From Culex pipiens pallens (lineage: Eukaryota; Arthropoda; Insecta; Diptera; Culicidae), in the NCBI RefSeq assembly GCF_016801865.2, contig NC_068938.1, forward strand, positions 48,629,808 through 48,693,807: a DNA stretch of 64,000 nucleotides. Reading direction: 5' to 3'. Below, one piece after another: positions 11,587 to 22,296 of this stretch. Both the position numbers and the translations under genes were made by a program. The notes under the pieces are model-generated. The model saw only the letters and a list, made by a program, of their open reading frames with translations, ran no database searches and had not been told where the DNA came from. Within the stretch, counting starts at the first letter, position 1. The number at the start of each line of letters is the position of its first letter.

Positions 11587-12598
11587 GAGCAATTCTCACA
11601 GTTTTCGATCATTCGATTTTTTTTTGTATTTTTTAATCTGGCTGAAACTTGTTTGATGCCTTCGGTATGCCCAAAGAATTCATTTTGCATGATAAGTGAT
11701 TTATGAAAATTCTAAAATCTGTATCTTTTGAAGGAATTTTTTAATCGATTTGAAGTCTTCGGCAAAGTTGTAGGTATGGATAAGGACCACACTGGAAAAA
11801 TGTGATACACGGTAAAACTTTTTTTGGTGATTTTTAATTTCACTTTTTGTCACTGAAACTTGATTTGCCATTTTTTTTTAATTTTCTGATATGTTTTAGA
11901 GGACATCCAATGCCAACTTTTCAAAAATTTCCAGAATGGGCAAAAATATCTGACCGAGTTATGAATTTTTGAATCAATACTGAATTTAAAAAAACGAACT
12001 TTGTTGATATGATCGTTAGTTGCTGAGATATTGCAATAAAAAGATTTAAAAACAGTAAAATTGATGTTTTCTAAGTCTCACCCAAACAACCCACCATTTT
12101 TAAATGTCGATATCTCGGCAACTATTGGTCAGATTTTCAATGTTAAAATATGAAACATTCGTGAAATTGCCCGATCTTTTCATTATTTTCAAAAAATTAT
12201 TTTCAAAAAAATTAAATCAAGACTAACATATTTTTTAAATGTTTTACCCTTTTCAAATGTCAGTCGATAAGATCAGAATCAGATCAGTCGATAAGATCAG
12301 AAAATTTCACGATTGTTTCATATTTTAACATAAAAAATTTGACCAATAGTTGCCGTGTATCACATTTTTCCAGTGTCAAATCGATGAAATAATTCCTTCC
12401 TAAGATACAGATTTTATAATTCTCATAAATCATTTTAGTATGGACAGCTGTCAAATTTGTATGGAAAATTATATGGACAAACTAATGATGCCAAATGGCT
12501 TCATTGGGCATACCAAAGGCACCAAAAAAGTTTCAACGGGATTGAAAAGTACAAAAATTAAAATTACAGAAAAAATTCCGATGTCGTAGAGAATTGCT
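11587..12598. mobile_element. GAGCAATTCTC-family foldback MITE, right arm deleted
   Basis: Left end gagcaattctc at 11587 and right end gagaattgctt at 12598. The arms are inverted copies of a sequence containing ctacaactttgccgaagac-type and caaatttgtatggaaaatt words, and the centre carries the paired cggcaactattggtcagat motif. The right arm lacks a middle section present in the left arm (junction near 12358). It holds an uninterrupted tctcacccaaacaaccc, the empty version of the site occupied by a hAT-like insertion in the sibling copy at 15480-17866. Confidence 0.8.
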
Positions 12599-12950
12599 TT
12601 TATTTAAAAATACAATTTTTTATTGTATGCAACAGCAATGAACCGCCCTAATTCTCCATTCAAAGGTTTAAGAAAAACCAATCGGCCCTGTCTAAATTAT
12701 TTTTGTAACATTCATATTGTACGAGTTTCTGGGGACACCAATTTTCATGCTTCCCCTCAAGTTGAGCCTGCGCAGTCATTTTTTTTGTCAATTTTTGTGT
12801 GTCAGTGACACTTATTTGATACCAAGTTTTGTTGATTTGGAGGAACATTTTTCATAATTATATCCTTCGTTCATTTTTACTCAAAGAGTTGTTTTATTCT
12901 AGTAAAAAATATTTAGATTTAATTTCGACAGTATCGAAATAATAATATCT

Positions 12951-13369
12951 GTCCGGGACCGTGGTGTAGGGGTAAGCGTGGTTGCCTCTCACCCAGTCGG
13001 CTTGGGTTCGATCCCAGACGGTCCCGGTGGCATTTTTCGAGACGAGATTTGTCTGACCACGCCTTCCGTCGGACGGGGAAGTAAATGTTGGCCCCGGTCT
13101 AATCAAGAGGGTTAGGTCGTTAGCTCAGTCCAGGTGTAGGAGTCGTCTCCCTGGGTCCTGTCTCGGTGGAGTCGCTGGTAGGCAGTTGGACTAACAATCC
13201 AAAGGTCGTCAGTTCGAATCCCGGGGTGGATGGAAGCTTAGGTGTAAAAAGAGGTTTGCAATTGCCTCAACAATCAAGCCTTCGGACACCTAGTTTCGAG
13301 TAGGAATCTCGCAATCGAGAACGCCAAGGCAATGCTGTAGAGCGAATAATTTGATTTTGATTTTGATTT
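12951..13369 (+). mobile_element. Dimeric tRNA-derived SINE
   Basis: Head 1 (from 12951) has an 8-bp acceptor-like stem ccgggacc/ggtcccgg, box A around gtggtgtaggggtaagcg and box B ggttcgatccc. Head 2 (about 13170-13235) has a perfect 5-bp anticodon-type stem TTGGA/TCCAA around the loop CTAACAA (Val-AAC-like) and box B agttcgaatcc. The body ends in a (TTTGA)n-type tail. An 11-bp direct repeat, tcgaaataata, flanks the unit (12934-12944 and 13370-13380), marking target-primed retroposition. RNA polymerase III transcription is expected. Culex has a known dimeric SINE family (Twin); the spacer here looks longer, so membership is not claimed. Confidence 0.88.
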
Positions 13370-13580
13370 TCGAAATAATATGAAACAAATTTAGATTCAA
13401 TTGAAAAATTTCAAAAAACTATATCTGCCAATTAAATCAAATTCCCTATCATACATACAAAAAAAACCATTCCACAGAAAGCACCTTTCATATAGATTTC
13501 AAATCCGACATCAAACGATCCCGACCATATCATATAGGAAAAAAAAGAGTAAAAAGAAAATAACTGTAATCCAGGCTCAC

Positions 13581-13710
13581 CTGTATAGCGGGATGCCGGC
13601 GTTATCTCGGAACCACAGCACCATGTTGATTTTATCGCGGTTCGACGCTAGAAGTGGACAGTACAGGATTGCTTGGTGGTCCTCGATTGCTTCGACATCG
13701 GTTGTTTTAA
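13581..13710 (-). CDS. Internal exon of a Sidestep-like Ig-superfamily protein
   Basis: This 130-bp exon is bounded by a strong acceptor (a cttttttccccag tract just above 13710) and a strong donor (CAG|GTGAGC at 13581/13580). Introns enter in phase 1 and leave in phase 2, leaving 42 complete codons. The peptide has KTTDVEAIEDHQAILYCPL followed by MVLWFRDNAGIPLY. These are the B-strand cysteine and C-strand tryptophan of an Ig V-set domain, in the form typical of the insect Sidestep family, which are single-pass neuronal surface proteins that bind Beaten-path receptors in axon guidance. The remaining domains must lie on other exons, which I did not find. The gene is read leftwards. Family assignment rests on this short segment; another V-set protein is possible. 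GC content is clearly above the flanks. Confidence 0.82.
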
Positions 13711-14950
13711 CTGGGGAAAAAAGAGTCGAGAAAGAGTACGGGAAAGATGAGGAAAAGCTGGTTTTAGTCCAGATGTGGGCGATTGGATTTCGATGGGATT
13801 TTTTTTTGCTCTCTGGTCTCAATTAGGTTTTTGGGATTTCCGGATGCTTATTGCTAATCGAACCATTTGGATCAATTGATGTTTGGTATCAAATGTTTGG
13901 TGGAGATTGGAATCAGTGGTATTATCTTGTACCAGCTTGGCAGACAGCTTGATTGCACTTCAGTTGACTCCACTTATGGCGTTTGGTTAATCCTAATCTC
14001 GCTGGAAATCCCCATAAATGGAGGGAAAATGCAAATTTAATCGCTCCATCTTGGCCTCGCAGCGAGATGAGGAGCAATAATTTATTCAGGGCTATTATTT
14101 TTCCATTACTTTTATCTGGCAGGCACCAGCTCAGCAGCCAACGCCGCCGAGGCCTACAAGGATGAAATATTACTCTCATTAAACGGAAAATGCCTCACAC
14201 TTGGGGCATTGCTTCGACTCCAACCCACTACCTACTAGAAGCCAAGACTCGCTCTCCTAAGATAACGACGTCCAAATTAGCTGCCATCATTCATCGCACA
14301 AGTCGTCGTCGTCGTAGAGTTGCGCTCGTTATTTCGTGAAAGGAGAGAGCGTTCTGACGAAGGGAGGACTTTGACACGGTGACTGGATGCTGACGGCCTG
14401 GCGGGTATGTAAAATTACTTTCTGCCTCGGCTCTAGCGTGCCTTCTACAGGGACGACCTGCTATGTTCTACGAAACCACGTGGATGAGTCGCTGTCGTCA
14501 TCAACCGTAGTCGGTTCTCTATTAGGAGAATCTCATTTTCATCGTTTGGCTTGGGCACAGTGAAAAGATTTTGAAATTACAGGATATTTAGTATTCACTT
14601 AACTATATTTTTTTCTCAACTGTTAAAGTTAACAAGAAATCTTCCAAATATCCTATAATATTTCACTGCATTTTTCCCTCCGTGTAAAAGGGGCTGCAAA
14701 CCTATGAAGTTCTGCTCGACTCTTGGATAGGAGGCTCATAGACGGTCTTCATGACGTAGGATCCGGCAAGCGGGATCACTTTCATGTGGCGGTTACCGTT
14801 TTCTATGTCTCGGTGATGGCGTGGATTACGTTAGTAACCTTATTTTGGTGGTTGCGACTGGGCGGATCAGCGATCAAGACTATCAAGGGTGAGAAATGGT
14901 GACGAGCTGTTCAATGATAGGGGGTTCATGGTAAGTTGTAGCGTCCTACT
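13711..14950. other. Probable intron upstream of the Sidestep-like exon
   Basis: Directly 5' of the exon on the minus strand. It begins with the acceptor's polypyrimidine tract and continues as single-copy-looking DNA of moderate GC content (13560-14520), with no further exon that I could recognise. Open frames here lack splice context or domains. Confidence 0.5.
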
Positions 14951-15115
14951 ACACGGATAGAAATCCTGTAAGCAAATCCGAACAACAAAGTTGTCGATTT
15001 TGAAAACATTTGCAACGAAATCGAGAAAAATGTTGAAGATTTTGAAATCATTACCATGTTGTCGAATTCAACAACACAGTGTTGCCGGATTTTCTTACAG
15101 GATTTCTATCCGCGT
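14951..15115. mobile_element. Tiny MITE with CGGATAGAAATCCTGTAAG ends
   Basis: The terminal sequence cggatagaaatcctgtaag (from 14954) is found as its complement ending at 15112, with the match continuing a few bases outward (acacgg/acgcgg). About 160 bp in all and non-coding. The interior contains short inverted words (caacaacaaagttgtcg, atgttgtcgaattcaacaac). Confidence 0.85.
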
Positions 15116-15479
15116 AAACTGATGGATTTGATAAAGTTGTGGTAAGTTGGAATAGTGTTGTTGTTGTTATCACATGTTGAAGTTACTTCCTTTAGAAAAT
15201 TAACGCCAACAATTGTGATTGTGATTCGTTTTTGCTCAAAGTCTAGAGCTATAAACCTTAAATACATTTGTAACGAATTTAATTTGATTTTTTTTTCGAA
15301 TTTGTGTTTCTCCTGTTTCTCCTGTACCCGATTTTGCATAATCCTGAACTCTGGCCCAAAAGATGTCGAAGACACCAAATGGGTAAAACAATATCTTTCC
15401 AGGAATTATTTCTTTCTCGAAACTATATTTTTGAGAATGAATGCATTAAAATCATGTAGAAAATCAAAATTTCGTATTA

Positions 15480-17866
15480 GAGCAGTTCTCTACGGAATCG
15501 GTATTTTTTCTTTAATTTTAATTTTTGTATTTTTTAATTCGGCTGAAACTTTTTTGGTGCCTTCAGTATGCCCAAAGAAGCCATTTTGCATCATTAGTTT
15601 GTCCATATAATTTTCCATACAAATTTGGCAGCGGTCCATACAAAAATGATATGTGAAATTACAAAAATCTGTATTTTTTGAAGGAATTTTTTGATCAATT
15701 TGGTGTCTTCGGCAAAGTTGTAGGTATAGATATGGACTACATTGAAAAAAATGATACACGGTTAAAAAAATTTTTGGTGATTTTTAATTTCACTTTTTGT
15801 CACTAAAACTTGATTTGCAAAAACACTTTTTTTTTATGTGTTTTAGAGGACATCAAATGCCAACTTTTCAGAAATTTCCAGGATGGGCAAAAAATCTTTG
15901 ACCGAGTTATAATTTTTTGAATCAATACATTTTTTTTCTCAAAAAATCAAAATGTTGGTCGCAAAATTTTTTCAATTTCATTTTTCGATGTAAAATTGAA
16001 TTTGCAATCAAAAAGTAATTTGGTGAAATTTTGATAAAGTTCACCGTTTTCAAGTTATAGTCATTTTTATGTAACTTTTTTTCAAAATAGTCGCAGTTAT
16101 TGATTTTTTTAAAATAGTGCCCATGTTTGCCCACTTTTGAAAAAAATATTTTTGAAAGGCTGAGAAAATTCTCTATATTTTGCTTTTTCGGACTTTGTTG
16201 ATACGACCCTTAGTTGCTGAGATATTGCCATGAGAAGGTTTAAAAACAAGAAAATGATGTTTTCCAAGTCTCACCCACAGGGTTGTTAAAATATCAAAAT
16301 ATCAGCTCTCAGCAACTACAATTATCTCGCCTGAATATTCATGCCTCAAATATAACTGCTCTTCTCTCTTCATTGAAACTCTCAGCGCCGAACATAGCCG
16401 AACACGTTTTCGTGTTTACCCACTCGCGATTGACATTTTCCTTTTCTCTCTCATTCCCGCTTCCACGTTCATCCTACCACAACAGCGTTTAACCACAAAA
16501 GCCGCCACAAAACCAATTTCGCAAACGCAGTTTAACGGGACGTCATGCGTGGTCGGCTCCTAATCGCCTTCTCGCGTTCTCTCATTGCAGTTTTCGGAGA
16601 GATTGAGAGACTATGCGGTGAGAGGGCATAGTCGAGGAAAAGGGAAAGAGTGATAGAGAGAGAATGACATCGCTGGGAATCACGAGGCATAAGAAGAGAT
16701 CTCACAAGCTATAGTGACGGCCACTATACTCTCAGATATTTTTGGAGCAGAGATAATCTATTGATAGCTTTTTTATCACTCATTTGCAACACTGTCACCC
16801 AAAAAACCCACCATTTTCTAATGTCGATATCTCAGCAACTAATGGTCCGATTTATAAGGTTATAATATGAAACATTCATGAAATTTTCCGATCTATTTGA
16901 AAAAAATATTTTCAAAAATTTCAAATCAAGACTAACATTTCAAAAAGTCCAAACATTCAATATTACGCCCTTTTGAAATTTTACAAATGTTTCATATTTT
17001 ATTATTGTGAATCGGACCATTAGTTGCTGAGAGATAGACATTAGAAAATGGAGGGTTTTTTGGGTGAGACTTGGAAAACATCAATTTTCTTGTTTTTAAA
17101 CCTTCTCATGGCAATATCTCAGCAACTAAGGGTCGTATCAACAAAGTCCGAAAAAGCAAAATACAGAGAATTTTCTCAGCTTTTCAAAAATATTTTTTTC
17201 AAAAGTGCGCAAACATGGGCACTATCTAAAAAAATGGAAAACTTCGACTTTTTTCAAAAAAGTTACCTAAAAACGGCTATAACTTTAAAACGATGCAATT
17301 TATGAAAATTTCACTAAAGTACTTTTTGATTGCAAATTCAATTTTAAATCGAAAAATGAAATTGAAAAATTTTTGCGACCAATATTTCGTTTTTTTGAAA
17401 AAAAAAATGTATTGATTCAAAAAATCATAACTCGGTCAAAGATTTTTTGCCCATCCTGGAAATGTCTGAAAAGTTGGCATTTGATGTCCTCTAAAAGATA
17501 AAAAAAAAAATAAATAAAAAATAGTGTTTTTTTTTGCAAATCAAGTTTTCGTGACAAAAAGTGAAATAAAAAATCACCAACATTTTTTTTACCTTGTATC
17601 AATTTTTTTTCAGTGTAGTCCATATCCATATCTACAACTTTGCCGAAGACACTAAATTGATCAAAATAATCCTTCAAAAGATACAGATTTTTGTAATTTC
17701 ACATATTATTTTTATATGGACAGCTGTCAAATTTGTATGGAAAATTATATGGCCAAACTAATGATGCAAAATGGCTTCTTTGGGCATACTGAAGGCACCA
17801 AAAAAGTTTCAGCCGAATTTAAAAATAACGAAAAAATCGAATGACCGAAATCTCAGAGAATTGCTC
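15480..17866. mobile_element. GAGCAATTCTC-family foldback element, split by a hAT-like MITE
   Basis: Ends gagcagttctc (15480) and gagaattgctc (17866) bracket two long inverted arms. Words such as gatattgccatgagaagg, ctcggtcaaagattttttgc and ctacaactttgccgaagac appear once in each arm in opposite orientation, meeting in a short unpaired centre near 16890-16985. Without the nested insertion the element is about 1.86 kb. It has no transposase; it is the fullest copy of the family in the window. Confidence 0.85.
16278..16794. mobile_element. hAT-like MITE nested in a foldback arm
   Basis: Starts cagggttgtta and ends tgcaacactg, giving hAT-style TIRs (CAGGGTTG/CAGTGTTG). It is flanked by tcaccca on both sides (16271-16277 and 16795-16801). 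The related copy at 11587-12598 shows the same site uninterrupted, which proves an insertion of about 517 bp. The interior has GAGA-type and agagagaatg words but no coding frame. Confidence 0.85.
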
Positions 17867-17973
17867 ATTACAGAAAAATTACTAAATGCACTTAAAACAT
17901 GATTATGAATGTTTCCTGAAGATAATTCATGATGAAACTGAGTAAGTAAGATTTAAGCTCTATTTTTTTTTAT

Positions 17974-18237
17974 CTCGGCAGACGGTAATAACAAAATTAA
18001 TGCTATTTCAATAACAATTACTATTCAGAACAGATTACAGTGTTATGGAATCTTCATGGAAAATCTATATTTGCATAAGAGTTTAATAACAGTTTATGAT
18101 ATCAAAACATAATTTGATATCGGTCTGATATTGGGTGAAAGCCAAAACAGCTTTGGAATAACATTTTTTGTTATGGAAGAATACCTCCAAGTGTTATTGG
18201 GATGATCGGATTAGATGTTTAAATAACGAAAAAAAAG
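17974..18237 (-). mobile_element. Truncated copy of GCAGACGG/AATAAC MITE
   Basis: Starts with ctcggcagacggtaataac and shares, in order, atttcaataacaa, gaaagccaaaa, tttggaataacattttttg and gaatacctccaa with the reverse complement of the MITE at 34611-34984. The far end is missing and an unrelated segment replaces part of the middle. Confidence 0.75.
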
Positions 18238-18737
18238 GTGCAGGTGGTTATGTTACACATGACCAGTATGACAAAGAACTTTGCAAGATGATTGTTGAAA
18301 TTTTCGATTAGAATGCCCGGTCCAAATTTCCCCATGATTCCCTTATAATTACACAAGACAACTCTTTTGTGAATAGTTTCAATACATAATATCAACGTCC
18401 TATCGAACTAAGGGGACGGAAATTGCAAATGGAGCTGCAATAGAAATCAAGGTGAAATCAATCGACTTTCCCTCACCATTCGAAAGTTATCAAGATGCGG
18501 AAATGTTTTTGCAAAGCTGTTGCAAGCAATTGGCGGCAGCAAAGTAAATTTCAACAGCAAACATTAAAACTGCCCTTTCAAGGGCTCTAATTGAATACGA
18601 AATAATTATTCTACATTTTCAGAAACAGATTTTCGCCGCGGCACAATAAAAAGGCAATCGCAGTAATCGATTTATTACTTCCTGCCTAAAATGAGCAATT
18701 TATTTTAACTGCTTAACTTCAGATAATGGTCAGATAC
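18238..18737. other. Non-coding spacer
   Basis: I see no gene, repeat structure or RNA feature in this AT-rich stretch. Confidence 0.4.
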
Positions 18738-19310
18738 ATGCCCAGTATCAAAAACCATAAAGATTGATACCCATATTGCCCTAACTCTTATGGTTCGGCA
18801 AATGTCCCCCACCGGAACATCCCCGGGGCCTCCGGATTGTGGTCCCTACTGCTGAAATGTCAAATTTCATGTTCAGTATCAAAAACCATAAAGTTTGATA
18901 CTGCCTCAACTCTTATGGCTCGGCAAATGTCCCCCCACCAGAACATCCCCGGGGCCTCCGGATTGTGCCCACTTTTGCCGAAATTTTAAATTTCATGCCC
19001 AATATCAGAATCCATGATGTTTGATACCCATATTGCCTCAACTTTTATGGTTCGGCAAATGTCCCCCATCGGAACATCCGCGGGGCCTCCGATCATTCCG
19101 GATTGTGGCCACTACTGCCGAAATTTCAAATTTCATGTCCAGTATCAAAAACCATAAAGTTTGATACCCATATTGCCCCAACTCTTTTGGTTCAGCAAAT
19201 GTCCCCCCTTCGGAACATCCGCGGGGCCTCCGGCCACTCCGGATTGGGGTCACGACTGCCGAAATGTTAAATTTCATGTCCAGTATCAAAAACCATAAAC
19301 TTTATCGCAA
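18738..19310 (+). repeat. Tandem repeat, 4.3 units of 126-141 bp
   Basis: The phrase agtatcaaaaaccata (one diverged form, aatatcagaatccatg) recurs at 18743, 18874, 19000, 19140 and 19281, each followed by ttatggttcggcaaatgtcc and a GC-rich patch ccggggcctccgg. Spacings are 131, 126, 140 and 141 bp; the longer units carry an extra gatcattcc/gccactcc segment. Non-coding; long readings here are repeat shadows. Confidence 0.92.
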
Positions 19311-21161
19311 CCACAACCAACTTGACCCAAAGGGAACTGGTTCTCGATCAACACGGAGACTCCTTCTTGATGCCGTTAACCGGAGCCTTCCGGGTGAAAA
19401 TCGGTCCCGATCCTGCGACGGCCCGAGCCATTTCGGCAACCTCTCCACGTCGTTGACCAGGGGAAATTTCTGATGTCCCTTCTGATTCTGCAACTGCCAC
19501 TCGATGTTGACTCCTCGGCTTTCAGAAAATTATGAGCTTGAGTGGAGGTGATTTTAGATACATCAATCTCACGTCTCTCGGAGAGGATGATCGGGAAAGG
19601 TTTGTTCAACCAATCAGCGTGAATGAAAAGGAGGGGAAGTCTGCGAAGAGGGGAAATCGCCACGTAACGATTTCGCTTCGCAAAAATTTGGGTTCCGATC
19701 TTTTTATTCATTCTCTTTACACATACTAAACACCACCTAGAGCACCAAACAGTGCGTTGCAAGTGAATTTGTAGCAAGAAAGCGCCATCGACTGTGGATT
19801 TGCTCGTGTGTGTGTAGTAAACCACACTAAACTTGTGTTCGCGGAACCACACTAATATTGTCCGTTTCTCTCAAAGGTACACGCCGCGCGGCATTTCAGA
19901 ATGTGCCGCAGACACTGTTGCCAGCGATTTTCTGCACTTTTGGTGCTATAAAAAAACATTCCCGGTAGCAATGCCATGCAATTCGAAGAAGAAAATCAAC
20001 AAAAACAAAACGCACAGTATGGGATTTGACAGCGCGCATTTACCGAAAGTGCGGCGCGTCGTTTCGAGGCTGGTATGCCGCGTGTCTTTTTCGGGAATAC
20101 GCGCAATATCGAAAATCGATTTTCCCCAAGATCGATCGGATGAGCAAACTCATGAAGGGTAGTTGCACGGCAGAAACCAGGCGCACACAAATGAAGCTCC
20201 CCAGCCCGTTTGTGTGTATGCGTGTGTATGCGTGTGTATGCGAATAATTTGGTGCTCTTTCAAGCCCCAAATTTGCCACTCGATTTCCCTTCCGCACACA
20301 CAAACACTCCCTACCGTACCCAACCAGATTTTTAAAGAATACTCTTTCGTGTGAATTGGCCCTGAAAAGGGCCATTATAACGTCCTATGACGATGATAAA
20401 ACCATGCGATGATGACACTCCAAGTTGCCGACAATTTTCCCTCCCGCGCCTGCTCTGCCTCTCTTTCCAATTTTTCAATTCTCTCCTTCCTCTCGGCGGC
20501 TCTGCTGTGCTGCTGCTGCTGCTGCTTCTCGATCCTCCTCGTGCAAAGATTCGGACTCGTTTGAGCTTCTACCGGCGGCGCGGCGCTCTTTTATGACCTC
20601 GCTTGGCTGTGACGGCTCGACGTTTTCGAAGCGTGGCTGAGAGCAAAATTTGCTAAGTGCTAGATACTTGAATCTGATTAATGTGTTCGGGAAAGGTTGC
20701 GCTCAACCAATCAGCGACCGGGATTTTCCCGGTCTGAATTATTATTTTTCATCTTAACTTTTGAGTATTTTAACAAAGTTTTATCAACTTTATGAGGTAG
20801 TCAACTTGTACTTTAAGACATCCCCTTTCGTTTGGTGGGTAGAACATAAAGATTGCTTGAATGGGGTGGAAGATATAAGCATTTAAAAGACTACACAATT
20901 TCGTTACACTTTCGCTTCGCGAAATTTTGGATTGACACCCGTAGACAGTGCCCTTAGGACAAAGTTCTTTGTCAAAAAAACAAAGATTTGTTTGAAGAAT
21001 AGCTAAAAATGTTCTTACAGTTGGGCCGAAGCTTTTGCCCAGACCAGACGTAGTCAACTCGAGCTCTGTGACAAGTGTTTTCCCCTGCTTTGTGCCTTTG
21101 TGCACATTGAAGAATCGTTCTCTATTTCATTCTCGCAGCCAGCAAAGCATTTGTTGCGACA
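19311..21161. other. GC-richer region upstream of the ORF1-like gene
   Basis: More GC-rich than its surroundings, but no protein is recognisable. Two blocks resemble each other about 1.1 kb apart: gggaaaggtt followed by caaccaatcagcg (a CCAAT-box-like word) at about 19591 and 20692, each later followed by a ttcg.tacg/tttcgcttcgc block. Simple repeats include gtgtatgc copies (20213-20240) and a (CTG)n run (20508-20525). It might contain 5' sequence or promoter of the ORF1-like unit at 21162, but that is inference. Confidence 0.4.
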
Positions 21162-22142
21162 ATGACCACTCTGCGACCACGTGAAAACACCTTCAAGGTG
21201 GACCTTAGTGTGTTCCCCAAGCGTCCAAGTTTTGAGGAAATCCATTCTTTTGTCCACGACACCATGGGACTACGAATTGATCAAGTGAAACGTCTGCAAA
21301 TGAACCACGTGCAAAACGCTGCACACGTGAAATGTGACACGCTCAAGACCGCCCAGGACGCTGTTGACCAGCATAACGAACGCCACGAAATTGAGGTGAA
21401 CAAGGTGAAGTACAAGGTACGGCTCCAGATGGATGATTCATCTGTTGAGGTTAAGATTCATGACCTATCGGAGAATGTGCGCAACGAGGACATCGTTGCA
21501 TTCCTGAGGCAATACGGAGATGTGCATTGTATCAAGGATTTAGTGTGGGGGGATAGCTTTGCCTACAAAGGTGTCTCCTCTGGCATACGTGTTGCAAAGA
21601 TGACGCTCAAGAAATACATCAAATCGTTTGTGACTATCCAGCAAGAGCAAACTCTCATCACATATCGAGGTCAACCCCGGACTTGCCGCCATTGCGGTCG
21701 CATTTCGCACCCTGGAATGACGTGCACAGACAATAAGAAGCTCGAGGGACAAAAGAACGCTCTGGATGAGCGTCTTAAGTCTGCACAGTCTACCTCGTCC
21801 AGCTACGCGATTGTGGTAGACAAAGGAACCGAAAAACCAAACGATGTACCTACACCAAGTGCGCCACAGACGCCGCTCTGTCCGATTTCGAGCAGAGTGA
21901 CTGATGAAGTCGAGCAGTTCTTTACACTCGCACAAACCGCATCCTCCTCACCAACACAGGAAGAAGACGTTCAAATGGAAGCCGAAGATGACCCGATCGT
22001 GAAGGACCAGAGTACCCAGCAGACCTCGGAAGATGGACAGCCCGAAGACAACGTTACTGATTCGGCGACGATGTTCAAAGTACCAGCCCTTCCCCTCTCC
22101 ACCAACACCGTGCAAAGTGGTATCTCCGAGACCGACGATTAA
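21162..22142 (+). CDS. ORF1 (Gag-like) zinc-knuckle protein of a non-LTR retrotransposon type
   Basis: An intact 326-residue frame with GC-balanced codons in AT-rich surroundings. Residues about 10-85 and 94-165 look like two RRM-type folds (the second with YGDVHCIKDLVWG and GIRVAKMTLKKYI). A single CCHC zinc knuckle follows (C175, C178, H183, C188; CRHCGRISHPGMTC), and then a serine/threonine/acidic low-complexity tail. ORF1 proteins of insect LINEs have this arrangement; they coat element RNA and act as chaperones for retrotransposition. The ATG at 21162 follows an untranslated stretch and precedes the first conserved block. No reverse-transcriptase frame follows: a poly(A) tract comes 135 bp after the stop. 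It is therefore a solo ORF1, either an ORF1-only non-autonomous element, a retroposed truncated transcript, or a domesticated gene. Confidence 0.8.
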   Translation: MTTLRPRENTFKVDLSVFPKRPSFEEIHSFVHDTMGLRIDQVKRLQMNHVQNAAHVKCDTLKTAQDAVDQHNERHEIEVNKVKYKVRLQMDDSSVEVKIHDLSENVRNEDIVAFLRQYGDVHCIKDLVWGDSFAYKGVSSGIRVAKMTLKKYIKSFVTIQQEQTLITYRGQPRTCRHCGRISHPGMTCTDNKKLEGQKNALDERLKSAQSTSSSYAIVVDKGTEKPNDVPTPSAPQTPLCPISSRVTDEVEQFFTLAQTASSSPTQEEDVQMEAEDDPIVKDQSTQQTSEDGQPEDNVTDSATMFKVPALPLSTNTVQSGISETDD

Positions 22143-22296
22143 CCAATTTTGAGAACGATGATTCAAAATCTTGTAAATTGTTTTCTAGAATAAATTGTGC
22201 TCCAACATTAGATACTTACATATCATGTTAAACAATTTATATGATACTGTATAATTATTGCTAAATAAACGATTTTCAAAAAAAAAAAAAAAAAAT
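22143..22296 (+). terminator. 3' UTR, polyadenylation signal and poly(A) of the ORF1-like unit
   Basis: The stop codon is followed by a short AT-rich UTR, an aataaa signal at 22264-22269 and a 19-base adenine run at 22278-22296. A signal about 9 bases before the A-run is close spacing but still looks like the end of a reverse-transcribed mRNA. No clear target duplication matching agtctgttataaaa was found upstream. Confidence 0.7.

Noticed and set aside
13922..14179. Minus-strand frame upstream of the Sidestep-like exon as a candidate signal-peptide exon
   Set aside because: Not hydrophobic in the right place, with no donor in the required phase; not accepted as the preceding exon.
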